A DNA stretch of 64,000 nt from Ignavibacteriota bacterium (GTDB lineage Bacteria > Bacteroidota > Ignavibacteria > Ignavibacteriales > Melioribacteraceae), in the NCBI GenBank assembly GCA_002698995.1, contig PAAX01000005.1, positions 39,461 to 103,460 of the forward strand. Direction: 5' to 3'. Made by a program: the position numbers and the translations under genes. The stretch's first letter is position 1. Each line of letters begins with the position of its first letter. The notes beneath the pieces are model-generated. The model made no database searches. It was not told the origin of the DNA and was given only the letters and a program-made list of their open reading frames with translations. Positions 54,352-64,000 of the stretch are shown one piece after another.

Positions 54352-54471
54352 GTATAATTAGTGCAATTAGTATAATTAGTGCAATTAGTATAATTAGTGC
54401 AATTAGTGAAATTAGTGCAGTTAGTATAATTAGTGCAATTAGTATAATTAGTGCAATTAGTGAAATTAGTG
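54352..54471. repeat. 9-bp-period AATTAGT array between the two cas6 genes
   Basis: Thirteen or so 9-base units of the form NNAATTAGT, mainly alternating ATAATTAGT and GCAATTAGT. A GC-richer stretch (GGCGGAGCTGCGCC) and an AATTACAC motif follow before the second cas6. Confidence 0.88.
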
Positions 54472-54558
54472 TCTGGGGGTTACGTGGCGGAGCTGCGCCA
54501 AGTCTGATACTAATTACACAGATTTACACGAATTGAAAAAATAATTGTGGAGGTGGAT

Positions 54559-55266
54559 GTGAGAATAACTTTGGATTATGAAATAACTCCGGACATTATA
54601 CCAAAAAATTATGGGCGAGGATTTATTTCTTTAATTAAAAAACTAATTGAGAATACAGATCAATTCCTGTTTAACGAATTTTATAATCAGCACAAATTAA
54701 AGCCTTTTACATTTGGGACGTACTTTCCGCATTTACAAGGGAATGCAAATGATAAGTTGAAAGTTGGAAATGTAGTTAAAGTAAATTTCTCTACATCTTC
54801 AATACAATTAGCAACTAATATTTATAACGGATTTCTTAAAACACCAAAACATTTTTGGCAAAACAATGAATCTTCAATTGAGTTTAAACCAGTAAAAGCT
54901 TTCCTCAACCCAAATACTATATTTCGTAAAAACGAACACTTATTTAAAACACTCTCCCCTTTTCTTATTAATAATGAAGGAAATTCCAATAAATTTTTAT
55001 TACCGGGTGAAGACGGCTTCATTGAAGGTTTACAATTTTCATTGAACGAATGTGCAAAAGAATTTCTTGGAGTTGATGAGAAAGTAGAATTCGAGTTTGA
55101 GCCGGTTAATATGAAAATGCATGTTATTTATCACTACAAGAAAATGCCTACCAATAAAGGAATATTTAGAATGAAAGCCGAACCGGAAATTTTACAAATG
55201 ATATATGATGTAGGAATAGGTGTTCACCGTTCGCAAGGATTCGGTTTGCTGGAGGTGGTGAAATGA
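54559..55266 (+). CDS. Second Cas6-like protein
   Basis: A 235-residue RAMP protein ending VGIGVHRSQGFGLLEVVK, the Gly-rich loop of Cas6. It shares little else with copy 1. I take the GTG at 54559 as start because GGAGG stands 5 bases before it; the open frame reaches to 54547. The end overlaps the cas8b1 start (ATGA), so it is coupled to the interference genes. It may be the working Cas6 of this operon, with copy 1 serving another array, or a RAMP with a different role. Confidence 0.78.
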   Translation: MRITLDYEITPDIIPKNYGRGFISLIKKLIENTDQFLFNEFYNQHKLKPFTFGTYFPHLQGNANDKLKVGNVVKVNFSTSSIQLATNIYNGFLKTPKHFWQNNESSIEFKPVKAFLNPNTIFRKNEHLFKTLSPFLINNEGNSNKFLLPGEDGFIEGLQFSLNECAKEFLGVDEKVEFEFEPVNMKMHVIYHYKKMPTNKGIFRMKAEPEILQMIYDVGIGVHRSQGFGLLEVVK

Positions 55267-56423
55267 GTGAGAAAAATAATATAATAACACTTTATCCTTC
55301 TAATTGGCTTTATAATGCTGGAGTATTAGGTGTGTTAAGGATCTTAAAAAAAATGGGATGTAATATTGAACAAAATCTTATGAGAGATGGTACATTTCTA
55401 TTAGATATTGAATTATTAAGTACATTTTCGCCCCAGAAAATCCGTGAATATGAATTACCTCTATTCGGATTACATTGGTTATTAGAAAGCCTTGAAGAAG
55501 TATCTCCTCAACCACAACTTACCCAAGATGAAAAAATAAAAAAAGCTTGGGGAATGCTCTTCAATGTTTTTTACCGTGGATTTTTTAATGCCAATTCAAA
55601 TTTATTTTATACTCCATCAAAAACTTCTACTGCAATTATTGAACAGTTCAATAATTTCTTGACCTCATTTATAATCGAAGATGCAAATAAAACTAATTGT
55701 TCTTTTTGCCAAAGAGAAGCAAATGCAACTTACAAGAATGATTTTACATCTGAGCATTCAAATATTTTGGGCACTTCGAGTGGAGAGAAAGGAGTTCCTA
55801 ACTCATTCTGGAATTTGAATAAAAACAACAGTATGAATATTTGTGATTATTGCTCAATGATAATCATAAGTGGACATTTATCAAGAATTAAAATGCATGG
55901 GAATTCCGAAATATTCATTAATGCCCCATCTTTCAAGGTGATGTATGAATTAAACAAACTTGTGAAAGAAACATTTGGAAGCGGTAATAAATTAGAAGCA
56001 AGAACTAAAAGAGATATTTTGGCAACATCTGTAATTGAGTATACAAATAAAATCCAAACTTCGCTTGGTATTTGGACTGGTATGAATATAGAAATTGTTA
56101 CTAAGAAAAATGATTTAATCGAGTTTTATTCACTGCCGTATAATGTTATCAAATTAATTACGGATAGAAAGATTGCTTCTCTGCTTTCAGATTTAGGAGA
56201 ATACAATATTTACAATAAAATACTTGATGAAAATTATAGCGTGCTAATTGATATCTCGCAGAAGTTACTTAAACTTTCAACAAAAGAACAGTTATCAACA
56301 AACGAAAAGAATTTAAGAAACAGTTTGCTTAATAATTGGAAAAATCAAACTCATTTAAATTCAACTGCCAACAAAATATTAAAATTATATTCATTAATAG
56401 AAGATAAACTAAGAAGGAATTAA
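55263..56423 (+). CDS. cas8b1: Type I-B Cascade large subunit Cas8b1 (Cst1), short form
   Basis: A 386-residue large subunit of the CXXC-CXXC (Cst1) family. The two zinc pairs CSFC and CDYC lie around residues 147-200. The N-terminus NIITLYPSNWLYNAGVLGVLRIL is typical (quoted as LYPSNWLYNAGVLGVLRIL). In the family's usual long form a C-terminal helical part follows; here it is a separate gene directly downstream. It recognises the PAM and helps recruit Cas3 (family knowledge). ATGA overlap with the cas6-like gene. Confidence 0.85.
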   Translation: MSEKNNIITLYPSNWLYNAGVLGVLRILKKMGCNIEQNLMRDGTFLLDIELLSTFSPQKIREYELPLFGLHWLLESLEEVSPQPQLTQDEKIKKAWGMLFNVFYRGFFNANSNLFYTPSKTSTAIIEQFNNFLTSFIIEDANKTNCSFCQREANATYKNDFTSEHSNILGTSSGEKGVPNSFWNLNKNNSMNICDYCSMIIISGHLSRIKMHGNSEIFINAPSFKVMYELNKLVKETFGSGNKLEARTKRDILATSVIEYTNKIQTSLGIWTGMNIEIVTKKNDLIEFYSLPYNVIKLITDRKIASLLSDLGEYNIYNKILDENYSVLIDISQKLLKLSTKEQLSTNEKNLRNSLLNNWKNQTHLNSTANKILKLYSLIEDKLRRN

Positions 56424-56427
56424 AATT

Positions 56428-56919
56428 ATGGTAAAGGAACATATTACTTTTGAAGAGCTTGAGCAGCAGCTCAAGGATGCTGAACCGGAATATAAAAAGT
56501 TCAGAGAATATTATAACAACCTGAAAAAACAACAGATGGAATTTCAAAGGTTGTTAGAATACGCAATTGACTTAAAAAAAGATGAAATTGAATTTCAGAA
56601 ATTATACCGTGAGGTTACTGCAAGGAACACTTCTGATTTGGTAGACGCCTTAATGAGAAAAGGATATGCATTTAGAAAAGATTTAGGAGATGCATTTCAA
56701 AATGTTGGTTATCGTTTACTTGAACAGACAAGAGCCGGAAAAAGAGATGATGTTTATTACGGTATTTTAAGAGTATTTGTATCTCAGAATAAAAAATTCC
56801 CTGATGATTTAGTCGAAGCATTTAAGCCAATTTATACAGATGAAATGTTCAAAGTGTTCATCTTCTCATTTTTAAGCGGCATAATCGGTAAAGAAAAACA
56901 AAATGAAAACAAAAATTAA
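56428..56919 (+). CDS. Stand-alone C-terminal Cas8b1 part, Cas11-like small subunit
   Basis: A 163-residue helical protein. An N-terminal coiled coil (FEELEQQLKDAEPEYKKF) leads into a domain with GDAFQNVGYRLLEQTRAGKRD and FIFSFLSGIIGKE, the pattern I recall from the C-terminus of Cst1 proteins. The gene starts 4 bases after the cas8b1 stop with AAGGA upstream, so it is translated on its own. In type I-B the small subunit Cas11 normally arises by internal initiation in cas8b; here it seems to be a separate gene. Confidence 0.65.
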   Translation: MVKEHITFEELEQQLKDAEPEYKKFREYYNNLKKQQMEFQRLLEYAIDLKKDEIEFQKLYREVTARNTSDLVDALMRKGYAFRKDLGDAFQNVGYRLLEQTRAGKRDDVYYGILRVFVSQNKKFPDDLVEAFKPIYTDEMFKVFIFSFLSGIIGKEKQNENKN

Positions 56920-58835
<1,916 letters not shown>

Positions 58836-58843
<8 letters not shown>

Positions 58844-61466
58844 TGATAAAAAGATATGGGCTAAAAGTTCGAATAAAAAAAATGAATCAGGTATTTCACT
58901 GTATCAACATATTGATGATATTTTAACAAATTTGAAAAAAATTAAGACGTTCATTAATAACGACAAATTATACCAACTCATAAAAATATCTGTCTTGCTC
59001 CATGATTTAGGTAAGGCATTGCCCTATTTTCAAATACGAAGTTTAGGGAATAAAAAATATCTTCCTTTTGAAATTACTTCTAATATCCCCCATTCAATTT
59101 TCTCTCTTTTTCTTATTGATAAGGCAAAACTTAAAGAAGCTATTAAGAATATTTCAATTGAAAATTCAGAAGAATATACGCAATATGTTCTTTCAGCAGT
59201 AGCATTTCATCATTGGAGAAATAATTTTAGTGATGTGATTAGGTACTCTAATGACGATTTAGACAATTTATTGAATTCTGAATTGCCAATGAAAATTGAA
59301 GAAAATCTCCGTAATGATTTATCTGAAATATTAAATGGATATGCAGATTTAATTCAATTCGATAATAAAATGGCAAAAGAAATTCTTAATGGTGCAGCAA
59401 TACAAAATTATGCCGTACCTCCATATAATTTATACTGGCTACCAAAAAGAATAGAATTTGAAAAGACTAAAATTGACGATTGGATTAAAATCTCAGGTTT
59501 CTTAATGAGATGTGATCATTTTGCTTCCTTCTGTGAGGAAGAAGAGAATAATCAATTCGAAATTGAGATTAAAGGTGAAAGCTATTCGAATATAAAACAG
59601 AAAATGGTAAAGCAATTTAAGCTAAAAAATGAAAATGAGATCTGGCAAGTTGACCTTATTGAAAAAGAAAAGCTTCATGATAAAAATGTTGTTTTAATTG
59701 CTCCGACCGGAAGCGGTAAAACTGAGTTCTCATACATTTGGTCGCAAGGTGAAAAAACATTCTATACACTTCCTTTACGCTCCGCAGTTAATCAAATTTT
59801 TAAACGTTCTCAAGATTTATTTAATGATGAAGGTTTTGAAAGAGCGGGGTTACTTCATTCTGATGCTGATGTATATTTATTAGGTGATGGAAATGAATCC
59901 GAGAATCTTCAATCTTATAGTCTATCCCGTCAGTTAAGTTATCCATTTATGGTATCAACCGGCGATCAGTTTTTCCCTTATGCTTTAAAACCACCTTCTT
60001 ATGAAAAAATCTATGCGACTTTTTCATATTCACGGCTAGTAATTGATGAAGTACAAGCATATGATCCAAAAGCAGCAGCAATAATTGTTAAATATCTAGA
60101 AGATATTCACCGAATGGGCGGTAAGTTTTTACTCATTACAGCAACACTACCTAAATTTATTTCCGAAGAATTAAAGTCAAGAATAAAAAAACAAAATACT
60201 GAGCAAAATGATTTTGAAGAAATTGATTTCTATGTAAAAGGGAATTATTCGAATATTACTAAACACAAAATTCATTTTGAATTAATTGAAAATAAAGTTC
60301 ATAACGAAAAACCCGTATTTAGTTATGAGAGATTAATAAATGAAATTATTGATAAAGCAAAAGAGAATAATGGACAGCGTGTTTTGGTTGTTGTAAATAC
60401 AGTTAAGCTAGCAGTTGATACGTTTAATAAAATAAAAGAGAAAACCGATGATTCATTCTTTATTGAACTTCTTCATTCAAGGTTAACATTTGATCTTAGA
60501 AAGAAAAAAGAAAATAGAATCGGAAATGAATTTCACAATCCAAAGCCAACTGCCGAAAATAAACCTAAGATTGTGATAGCTACACAAGTTGTGGAAGCTT
60601 CATTAGACTTAGATGCTGATATTCTTTTTACAGAATTTGCTCCGATCGATTCTCTTGTTCAAAGAATGGGAAGAGTTTTACGACGTTATAAAAATGAATC
60701 CTATCCATCTTTAGAAAATCCAAATGTATTTATAACAATATTTGAGAATGGAGTTGAATCGGCAGGCAATGCGGTATACTCAAAAGATTTAATTGAAATC
60801 TCCCTAAGATTATTTACCAACCGACAAGCCGATTTACTCAGCAACAAATGGATAAATAAAGGAAATTACAATTTCAAAGATTGGAGAAGTAAAAAAACAA
60901 CCGGTGAATTCTTTTCAGTAATTAAAAACCTTCCCGAATCAGATTTTCTTCTATCTGAAATAAGGAAAAAAGAATTAGTAGAAGAACTTTATAACCCAGA
61001 TTATTTTGCACCAACCAATAGTTATATATCAAATTTTTATCAGACACTAGATATACTTGATGCTGGTTTTATGGCAGAAAGAAAAGATGAAGCACATAGA
61101 ATTTTTAGAGAAATTTCTAGTATATCAGTAATTCCTTTGTTTAAATTAGATCAACTAGAAGAAGCTATAAAAGTGTTTTTTGCTGGATTATCAAATACGA
61201 ATAATATTTATACAAGATTTAAAATGGAAATCTTAAACAAGTTTGTTACCAATGTTTTTTTCCCTCGTTGGAAATTTGATGAAATCAGATTCAGGTCAGA
61301 CATTAAATTGGAATATTGGATAGAAGAAAAACAAAATAGTTTTAAGGATATTTCTATTAGTAGAATCAAAAAGTATCTTAAAAATATTTTTATTGTAAAA
61401 ACAGATTATAATGAAGAAACTGGAATAATGGAGTATGAGTTTCCAGATTTCAATTCTTTCTTATAA
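58836..61466 (+). CDS. cas3: CRISPR nuclease-helicase Cas3
   Basis: An 876-residue effector that unwinds and degrades target DNA. The N-terminal HD nuclease has His25, the HD pair 56-57 (LLHDLGK), His86 and His125/126 in AFHHWRN. The SF2 helicase has Walker A APTGSGKT (about 289-296), DEVQ (about 404), ITATLP, and motif VI QRMGRVLRR after ATQVVEASLDLD. All key residues are present, so it should be active. Eight-base overlap with cas5. Confidence 0.96.
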
Positions 61467-61563
61467 TTTTTGGGTTAATATAGTAAATGCACTAGATAAA
61501 GCTGAAGAAAAACTAAAAGAAATGATGTTAGCTTTTGATTATGAGAATCAAGTTTAACCATAA

Positions 61564-61589
61564 AAGCACAGCAAATAATGGCTGTGCTT
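61564..61589 (+). terminator. Hairpin after cas3
   Basis: AAGCACAGC / GCTGTGCTT with an 8-base loop, then GTGATACTTTTGG. It may end the cas transcript; its sequence also resembles half of the REP unit. Confidence 0.5.
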
Positions 61590-61664
61590 GTGATACTTTT
61601 GGTTATTGATTCTTTCTGGTTTTGAGGGGCGTTTGGTATTTATTTTTCTAATATCTGCTTTTGT

Positions 61665-61685
61665 GCACAGACTGAGAGTCTGTGC
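61665..61685. repeat. REP palindrome copy
   Basis: GCACAGACTGAGAGTCTGTGC, followed by TACA. Identical to the copy upstream of the RAYT gene. Confidence 0.85.
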
Positions 61686-61765
61686 TACATATTTGTTTTG
61701 GGAATTGAATATATTTCGAAAAGGATTTATATTCAATTCGATATTAAAATTGAGGGATTGTAATT

Positions 61766-62032
61766 TTGACTACCGTCAATAAAAATAAAATTAAAGAATT
61801 ATTATATGCTGAAATTCTTTATGAACTTCATATTACTCAAGATAAACTAAAGTTGTTTAATTCTAAGTACCAAATGGAATTTGAAAGCTTTGAAGCTAAA
61901 ATTAAGAATACCGAAAATGAAAATTTTTCTGAATGGGATGATTATATTGAATGGAAAGGTTTCTTTAATAATTATAAGTATTTGATCGAGCAAAAAAAAG
62001 CCATAGAAGATGAAAATATTAGAGTGGCTTAA
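61766..62032 (+). CDS. Putative antitoxin partner of TumE
   Basis: An 88-residue acidic helical protein starting with TTG after a GAGGGA ribosome site. It reads KLKLFNSKYQMEFESFE and later WDDYIEWKGF, the pattern of small proteins that often stand before TumE-type (DUF6516) toxins. It overlaps the toxin gene by 23 bases, typical of a coupled pair. I infer antitoxin from position and pattern; it has no DNA-binding motif that I can see. Confidence 0.65.
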   Translation: MTTVNKNKIKELLYAEILYELHITQDKLKLFNSKYQMEFESFEAKIKNTENENFSEWDDYIEWKGFFNNYKYLIEQKKAIEDENIRVA

Positions 62033-62351
62033 AGATTCAAATATTGTTGATGGTTTTGATGTTGTTGAATATAAGAGGTTTTTCGGTGGCTTCTATATTA
62101 AATTAATTGTTTCATTATCTGATAATAGTAAACTTTATGTGAGGGAATATTCAGATATAGAAGAAAGAAATTATTCGTATCATTGGCAGTCCGAAAGTAA
62201 CAACCTAATATGTAGATGGGATAATGCTCCCCACCATACTTCGCTGTTTAACTTTCCTCATCATAAGCATTTAAATGATAATACTGAATCTTCCGAGGAG
62301 ATGACTCTTTTTGATGTGCTATGTTTTATTGAAAAATCATTTAGTGAATAA
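62010..62351 (+). CDS. TumE-family toxin
   Basis: A 113-residue protein of the TumE (DUF6516-like) toxin family. Its most telling part is YSYHWQSE, then ICRWDNAPHH and FNFPHHKH, a run of conserved His and Trp that presumably forms the active site. Toxins of this family block growth, and the mechanism is poorly known. The gene overlaps the antitoxin candidate and lies inside the cas locus between cas3 and cas4. Confidence 0.85.
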   Translation: MKILEWLKDSNIVDGFDVVEYKRFFGGFYIKLIVSLSDNSKLYVREYSDIEERNYSYHWQSESNNLICRWDNAPHHTSLFNFPHHKHLNDNTESSEEMTLFDVLCFIEKSFSE

Positions 62352-62458
62352 TAGTTATTCCTTAAGCCAATTGTTTTAACTCTTGTAAAGATCTACTTAT
62401 TACTTTTTATTGGTTGTAGGTTAGCTGATTTTATTTAATCCCCCCCTTTCTTTTATTT

Positions 62459-62479
62459 GCACAGACTGAGAGTCTGTGC
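62459..62479. repeat. REP palindrome upstream of the RAYT gene
   Basis: GCACAGACTGAGAGTCTGTGC then TACA, 22 bases before the transposase ATG. Confidence 0.88.
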
Positions 62480-62501
62480 TACAAATACATTATTATTATT
62501 T

Positions 62502-63083
62502 ATGACTCAAACTTTTCATAGAAGAAATCTGCCTCATTTGTATGATGAGCTTGGTACTTACTTTATTACTTATAGATTGTCAAATTCTATCCCTTTAAGT
62601 GCTTTACAAAAATTGGAACATTCACCAACAAATTATGATTTTGAGATATTTAAAAAACTTTTCCTTAAGTATGATTCACTTTTAGATTCATCTGATTTTG
62701 GAATTGATTACTTAATAAATAAAAAAATAGCTGATATCTGTAAAAGCACTCTTCATTATCCTAATGGAAAAGATTATAAACTTATCTGTTATTGTATTAT
62801 GCCAAATCATGTTCATTTGGTTTTTAGACTTTTAGCAGGAAATTCAGGAATTAGTAAAATTATGAAAGGTATAAAAGGAACATCTGCTAGGATAAGTAAT
62901 TTATTCTTGAATAAGACCGGAAAGTTTTGGCAGGATGAGAGTTATGACCGCTTAGTGAGAAATGATAAGGAATTGTTTTTTATTATTAAATATATATTAA
63001 TGAATCCAGTAAAAGCCGGATTGGCTAATAATTGGAATGACTGGGAACACACATTTTGTGATAGGAATTATATAGTATTATAA
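62502..63083 (+). mobile_element. REP-associated tyrosine transposase (RAYT)
   Basis: A 193-residue Y1/HUH single-strand transposase, IS200-like RAYT group. The HUH pair is in MPNHVHLVF, the catalytic Tyr in the helix KYILMNPVKAGL. ELGTYFITYRLSNS is typical of the start. It begins at the ATG at 62502; the longer frame from 62457 starts inside the REP palindrome. The gene is bracketed by inverted REP copies at 62459 and 63096, the normal RAYT arrangement. All motifs are intact. Confidence 0.93.
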
Positions 63084-63095
63084 AATAATGATGTA

Positions 63096-63116
63096 GCACA
63101 GACTCTCAGTCTGTGC
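63096..63116. repeat. REP palindrome downstream of the RAYT gene, inverted
   Basis: TGTA precedes GCACAGACTCTCAGTCTGTGC, the same unit in the opposite orientation, 12 bases after the transposase stop codon. Confidence 0.88.
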
Positions 63117-63159
63117 CCAACGCCGTAATGAGTTTTGAACTGCATTTTTTAGCTGCTGC

Positions 63160-63310
63160 CTAAGAGGTCTGAATTACAACATCTTTTATTTGATTTCAAT
63201 TAATTCCAGGTTGAGAGTCTGAATTATAAGACCAATTTTTAATTTTATATTTCCCAGACTGAGAGTCTGGGCTACAAGTTATTGTTTTGACTGAGAGTCT
63301 GGGTTACAAG
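63160..63310. repeat. Cluster of degenerate REP units before cas4
   Basis: Two decayed copies (AGAGGTCTGAATTACA near 63164, TTGAGAGTCTGAATTATA near 63212) are followed by CCCAGACTGAGAGTCTGGG at 63253-63271 and GACTGAGAGTCTGGG at 63289-63303. The last two each carry a TACAAGTTATTGTT tail, i.e. a direct duplication of about 35 bases that ends 9 bases before the cas4 ATG. Confidence 0.75.
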
Positions 63311-63318
63311 TTATTGTT

Positions 63319-63801
63319 ATGACAGGAACACAAATAGCATATTATTTTCTTTGCCATCGAAAGTTATGGTTTTCTTCAAATCATATTGAACTAGAGCAAT
63401 TTGATGAAAATGTTGCACTCGGAAAGTTTATTTCTGAATCAACTTATGAACGTCAAAAACATGAAATAAAAATTGATGATATTGTTCTTGATTTTTATGA
63501 TAGTAAAAGCAAAGTGATTCATGAAATAAAGAAGTCAGACAAAATGGAGGAGATACACGTCTGGCAAGTAAAACATTATATTTTAGTATTAGAAAACAAG
63601 GGCGTATTGGGGGTCACCGGAGTAATTGATTATCCAAAGTTACGTCAGAAAGTTGAGGTTGTGTTAACCGATTATGATAGAGAAAAACTTATTGAGATTG
63701 AAGGGGAGATTATAAATATTATTAACCTCACCTGCCCTCCAAAAACTATTGATAAACCATTTTGTAAGAAATGTGCTTATTTCGATTTGTGCTTCATCTA
63801 G
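63319..63801 (+). CDS. cas4: CRISPR-associated exonuclease Cas4
   Basis: A 160-residue RecB-like nuclease that trims prespacers and selects PAM-proximal ends. The iron-sulfur Cys are in FLCHRKLW (first) and in CPPKTIDKPFCKKC...LC (last three). The nuclease residues are in VLDFYD, VIHEIKKSD and WQVKHYIL. It appears complete. cas1 and cas2 would be expected after it but lie outside the window. Its leader region is built from duplicated REP sequence and has no good ribosome site. Confidence 0.93.
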   Translation: MTGTQIAYYFLCHRKLWFSSNHIELEQFDENVALGKFISESTYERQKHEIKIDDIVLDFYDSKSKVIHEIKKSDKMEEIHVWQVKHYILVLENKGVLGVTGVIDYPKLRQKVEVVLTDYDREKLIEIEGEIINIINLTCPPKTIDKPFCKKCAYFDLCFI

Positions 63802-64000
63802 ACACTAATTACACAAATTACACTAATGATGATATAGGAAATTTATTGATTAAAAAATTCGTGATCATTTGCGGAATTAATGTCAAAAAGTAATTCGTGA
63901 ATACTAGTGGAATTCGTGTCAAAAATATAATTCGTGAAAATTAGTGGAATTCGTGTCAAAAATATAATTCGTGAAAATTAGTGGAATTCGTGTCAAAAAT
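63802..64000. repeat. 37-bp-period AATTCGTG array at the window end
   Basis: Units of 37 bases with AATTCGTG at 63892, 63929 and 63966, and again 19 bases later in each (63911, 63948, 63985). A decayed unit precedes at 63856. Repeats follow each other directly without unique spacers. The array continues beyond the window. Confidence 0.85.

Larger units (their letters stand above)
61467..61765. other. Gap between cas3 and the toxin-antitoxin pair
   Basis: It contains a short hairpin, one REP palindrome and the end of a 40-codon frame (61435-61557) overlapping the cas3 end. That frame looks protein-like (NIVNALDKAEEKLKEM) but is too short to claim as a gene. Otherwise AT-rich without signals. 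Confidence 0.5.

Noticed and set aside
61435..61557. 40-codon frame overlapping the cas3 end
   Set aside because: Protein-like tail but very short, no ribosome site and no known family.
63851..64000. 37-bp repeats taken as a CRISPR array
   Set aside because: Units follow each other directly, with no unique spacers between them, and contain an internal half-repeat. It is a minisatellite.

Overview
The window looks like chromosomal DNA of an AT-rich member of the Ignavibacteria (Bacteroidota/Chlorobiota side of the tree). Several large secreted proteins end in a type IX secretion-type sorting domain carrying the PNPFNPST signature typical of that group. There are also S46 dipeptidyl-peptidases, a YpdA-type bacillithiol reductase and a DUF4159/DUF4175 pair. 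No rRNA is present, and one tRNA (Thr, TGT) was found.

Bases 1-31.5 kb are ordinary core and secretome genes: two S46 peptidases, a small zinc-ribbon protein without a normal start codon, phosphomannomutase, a Na/Ca exchanger, Mfd, a chemotaxis receptor, an M28 peptidase, DUF4159 and DUF4175, a glutamate-racemase homologue, an FG-GAP protein, an M14 carboxypeptidase, YpdA, HU, a TonB-plug outer-membrane protein and a secreted GH13 enzyme. Bases 31.5-36.2 kb hold a tRNA-Thr gene followed by a 3.2-kb islet. The islet is bounded by a 78-bp direct repeat of the tRNA 3' end plus terminator. It carries a GHKL ATPase, a STAS-like protein and a membrane protein in one operon, then a MNT nucleotidyltransferase with a HEPN gene that has lost its catalytic middle.

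Bases 36-49.3 kb return to core genes (YjbQ, Ogt, glutathione peroxidase, AEC transporter, THUMP methyltransferase). They end in a five-gene operon: a KamA-family radical SAM aminomutase, PcaI, PcaJ, a class III aminotransferase and PcaF. Read as one pathway, this turns an alpha-amino acid into a beta-amino acid, transaminates it to 3-oxoadipate, activates it to 3-oxoadipyl-CoA and cleaves it to acetyl-CoA and succinyl-CoA. The natural entry compound would be 2-aminoadipate, a lysine catabolite. I regard this as the most interesting system in the window.

Bases 50.9-64 kb are an accessory region. A strict 11-bp-period array (11 units) precedes an operon of a sigma-like factor, a coiled-coil protein and an ImmA/IrrE protease. 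A type I-B (Cst-type) CRISPR-Cas locus follows: two cas6 genes, cas8b1 with its C-terminal small-subunit part as a separate gene, cas7, cas5 and cas3. A TumE-type toxin-antitoxin pair and a REP-associated transposase (RAYT) with its palindromes then separate cas3 from cas4. Several 9-bp-period and 37-bp-period arrays lie between the modules. No CRISPR array, cas1 or cas2 lies inside the window.
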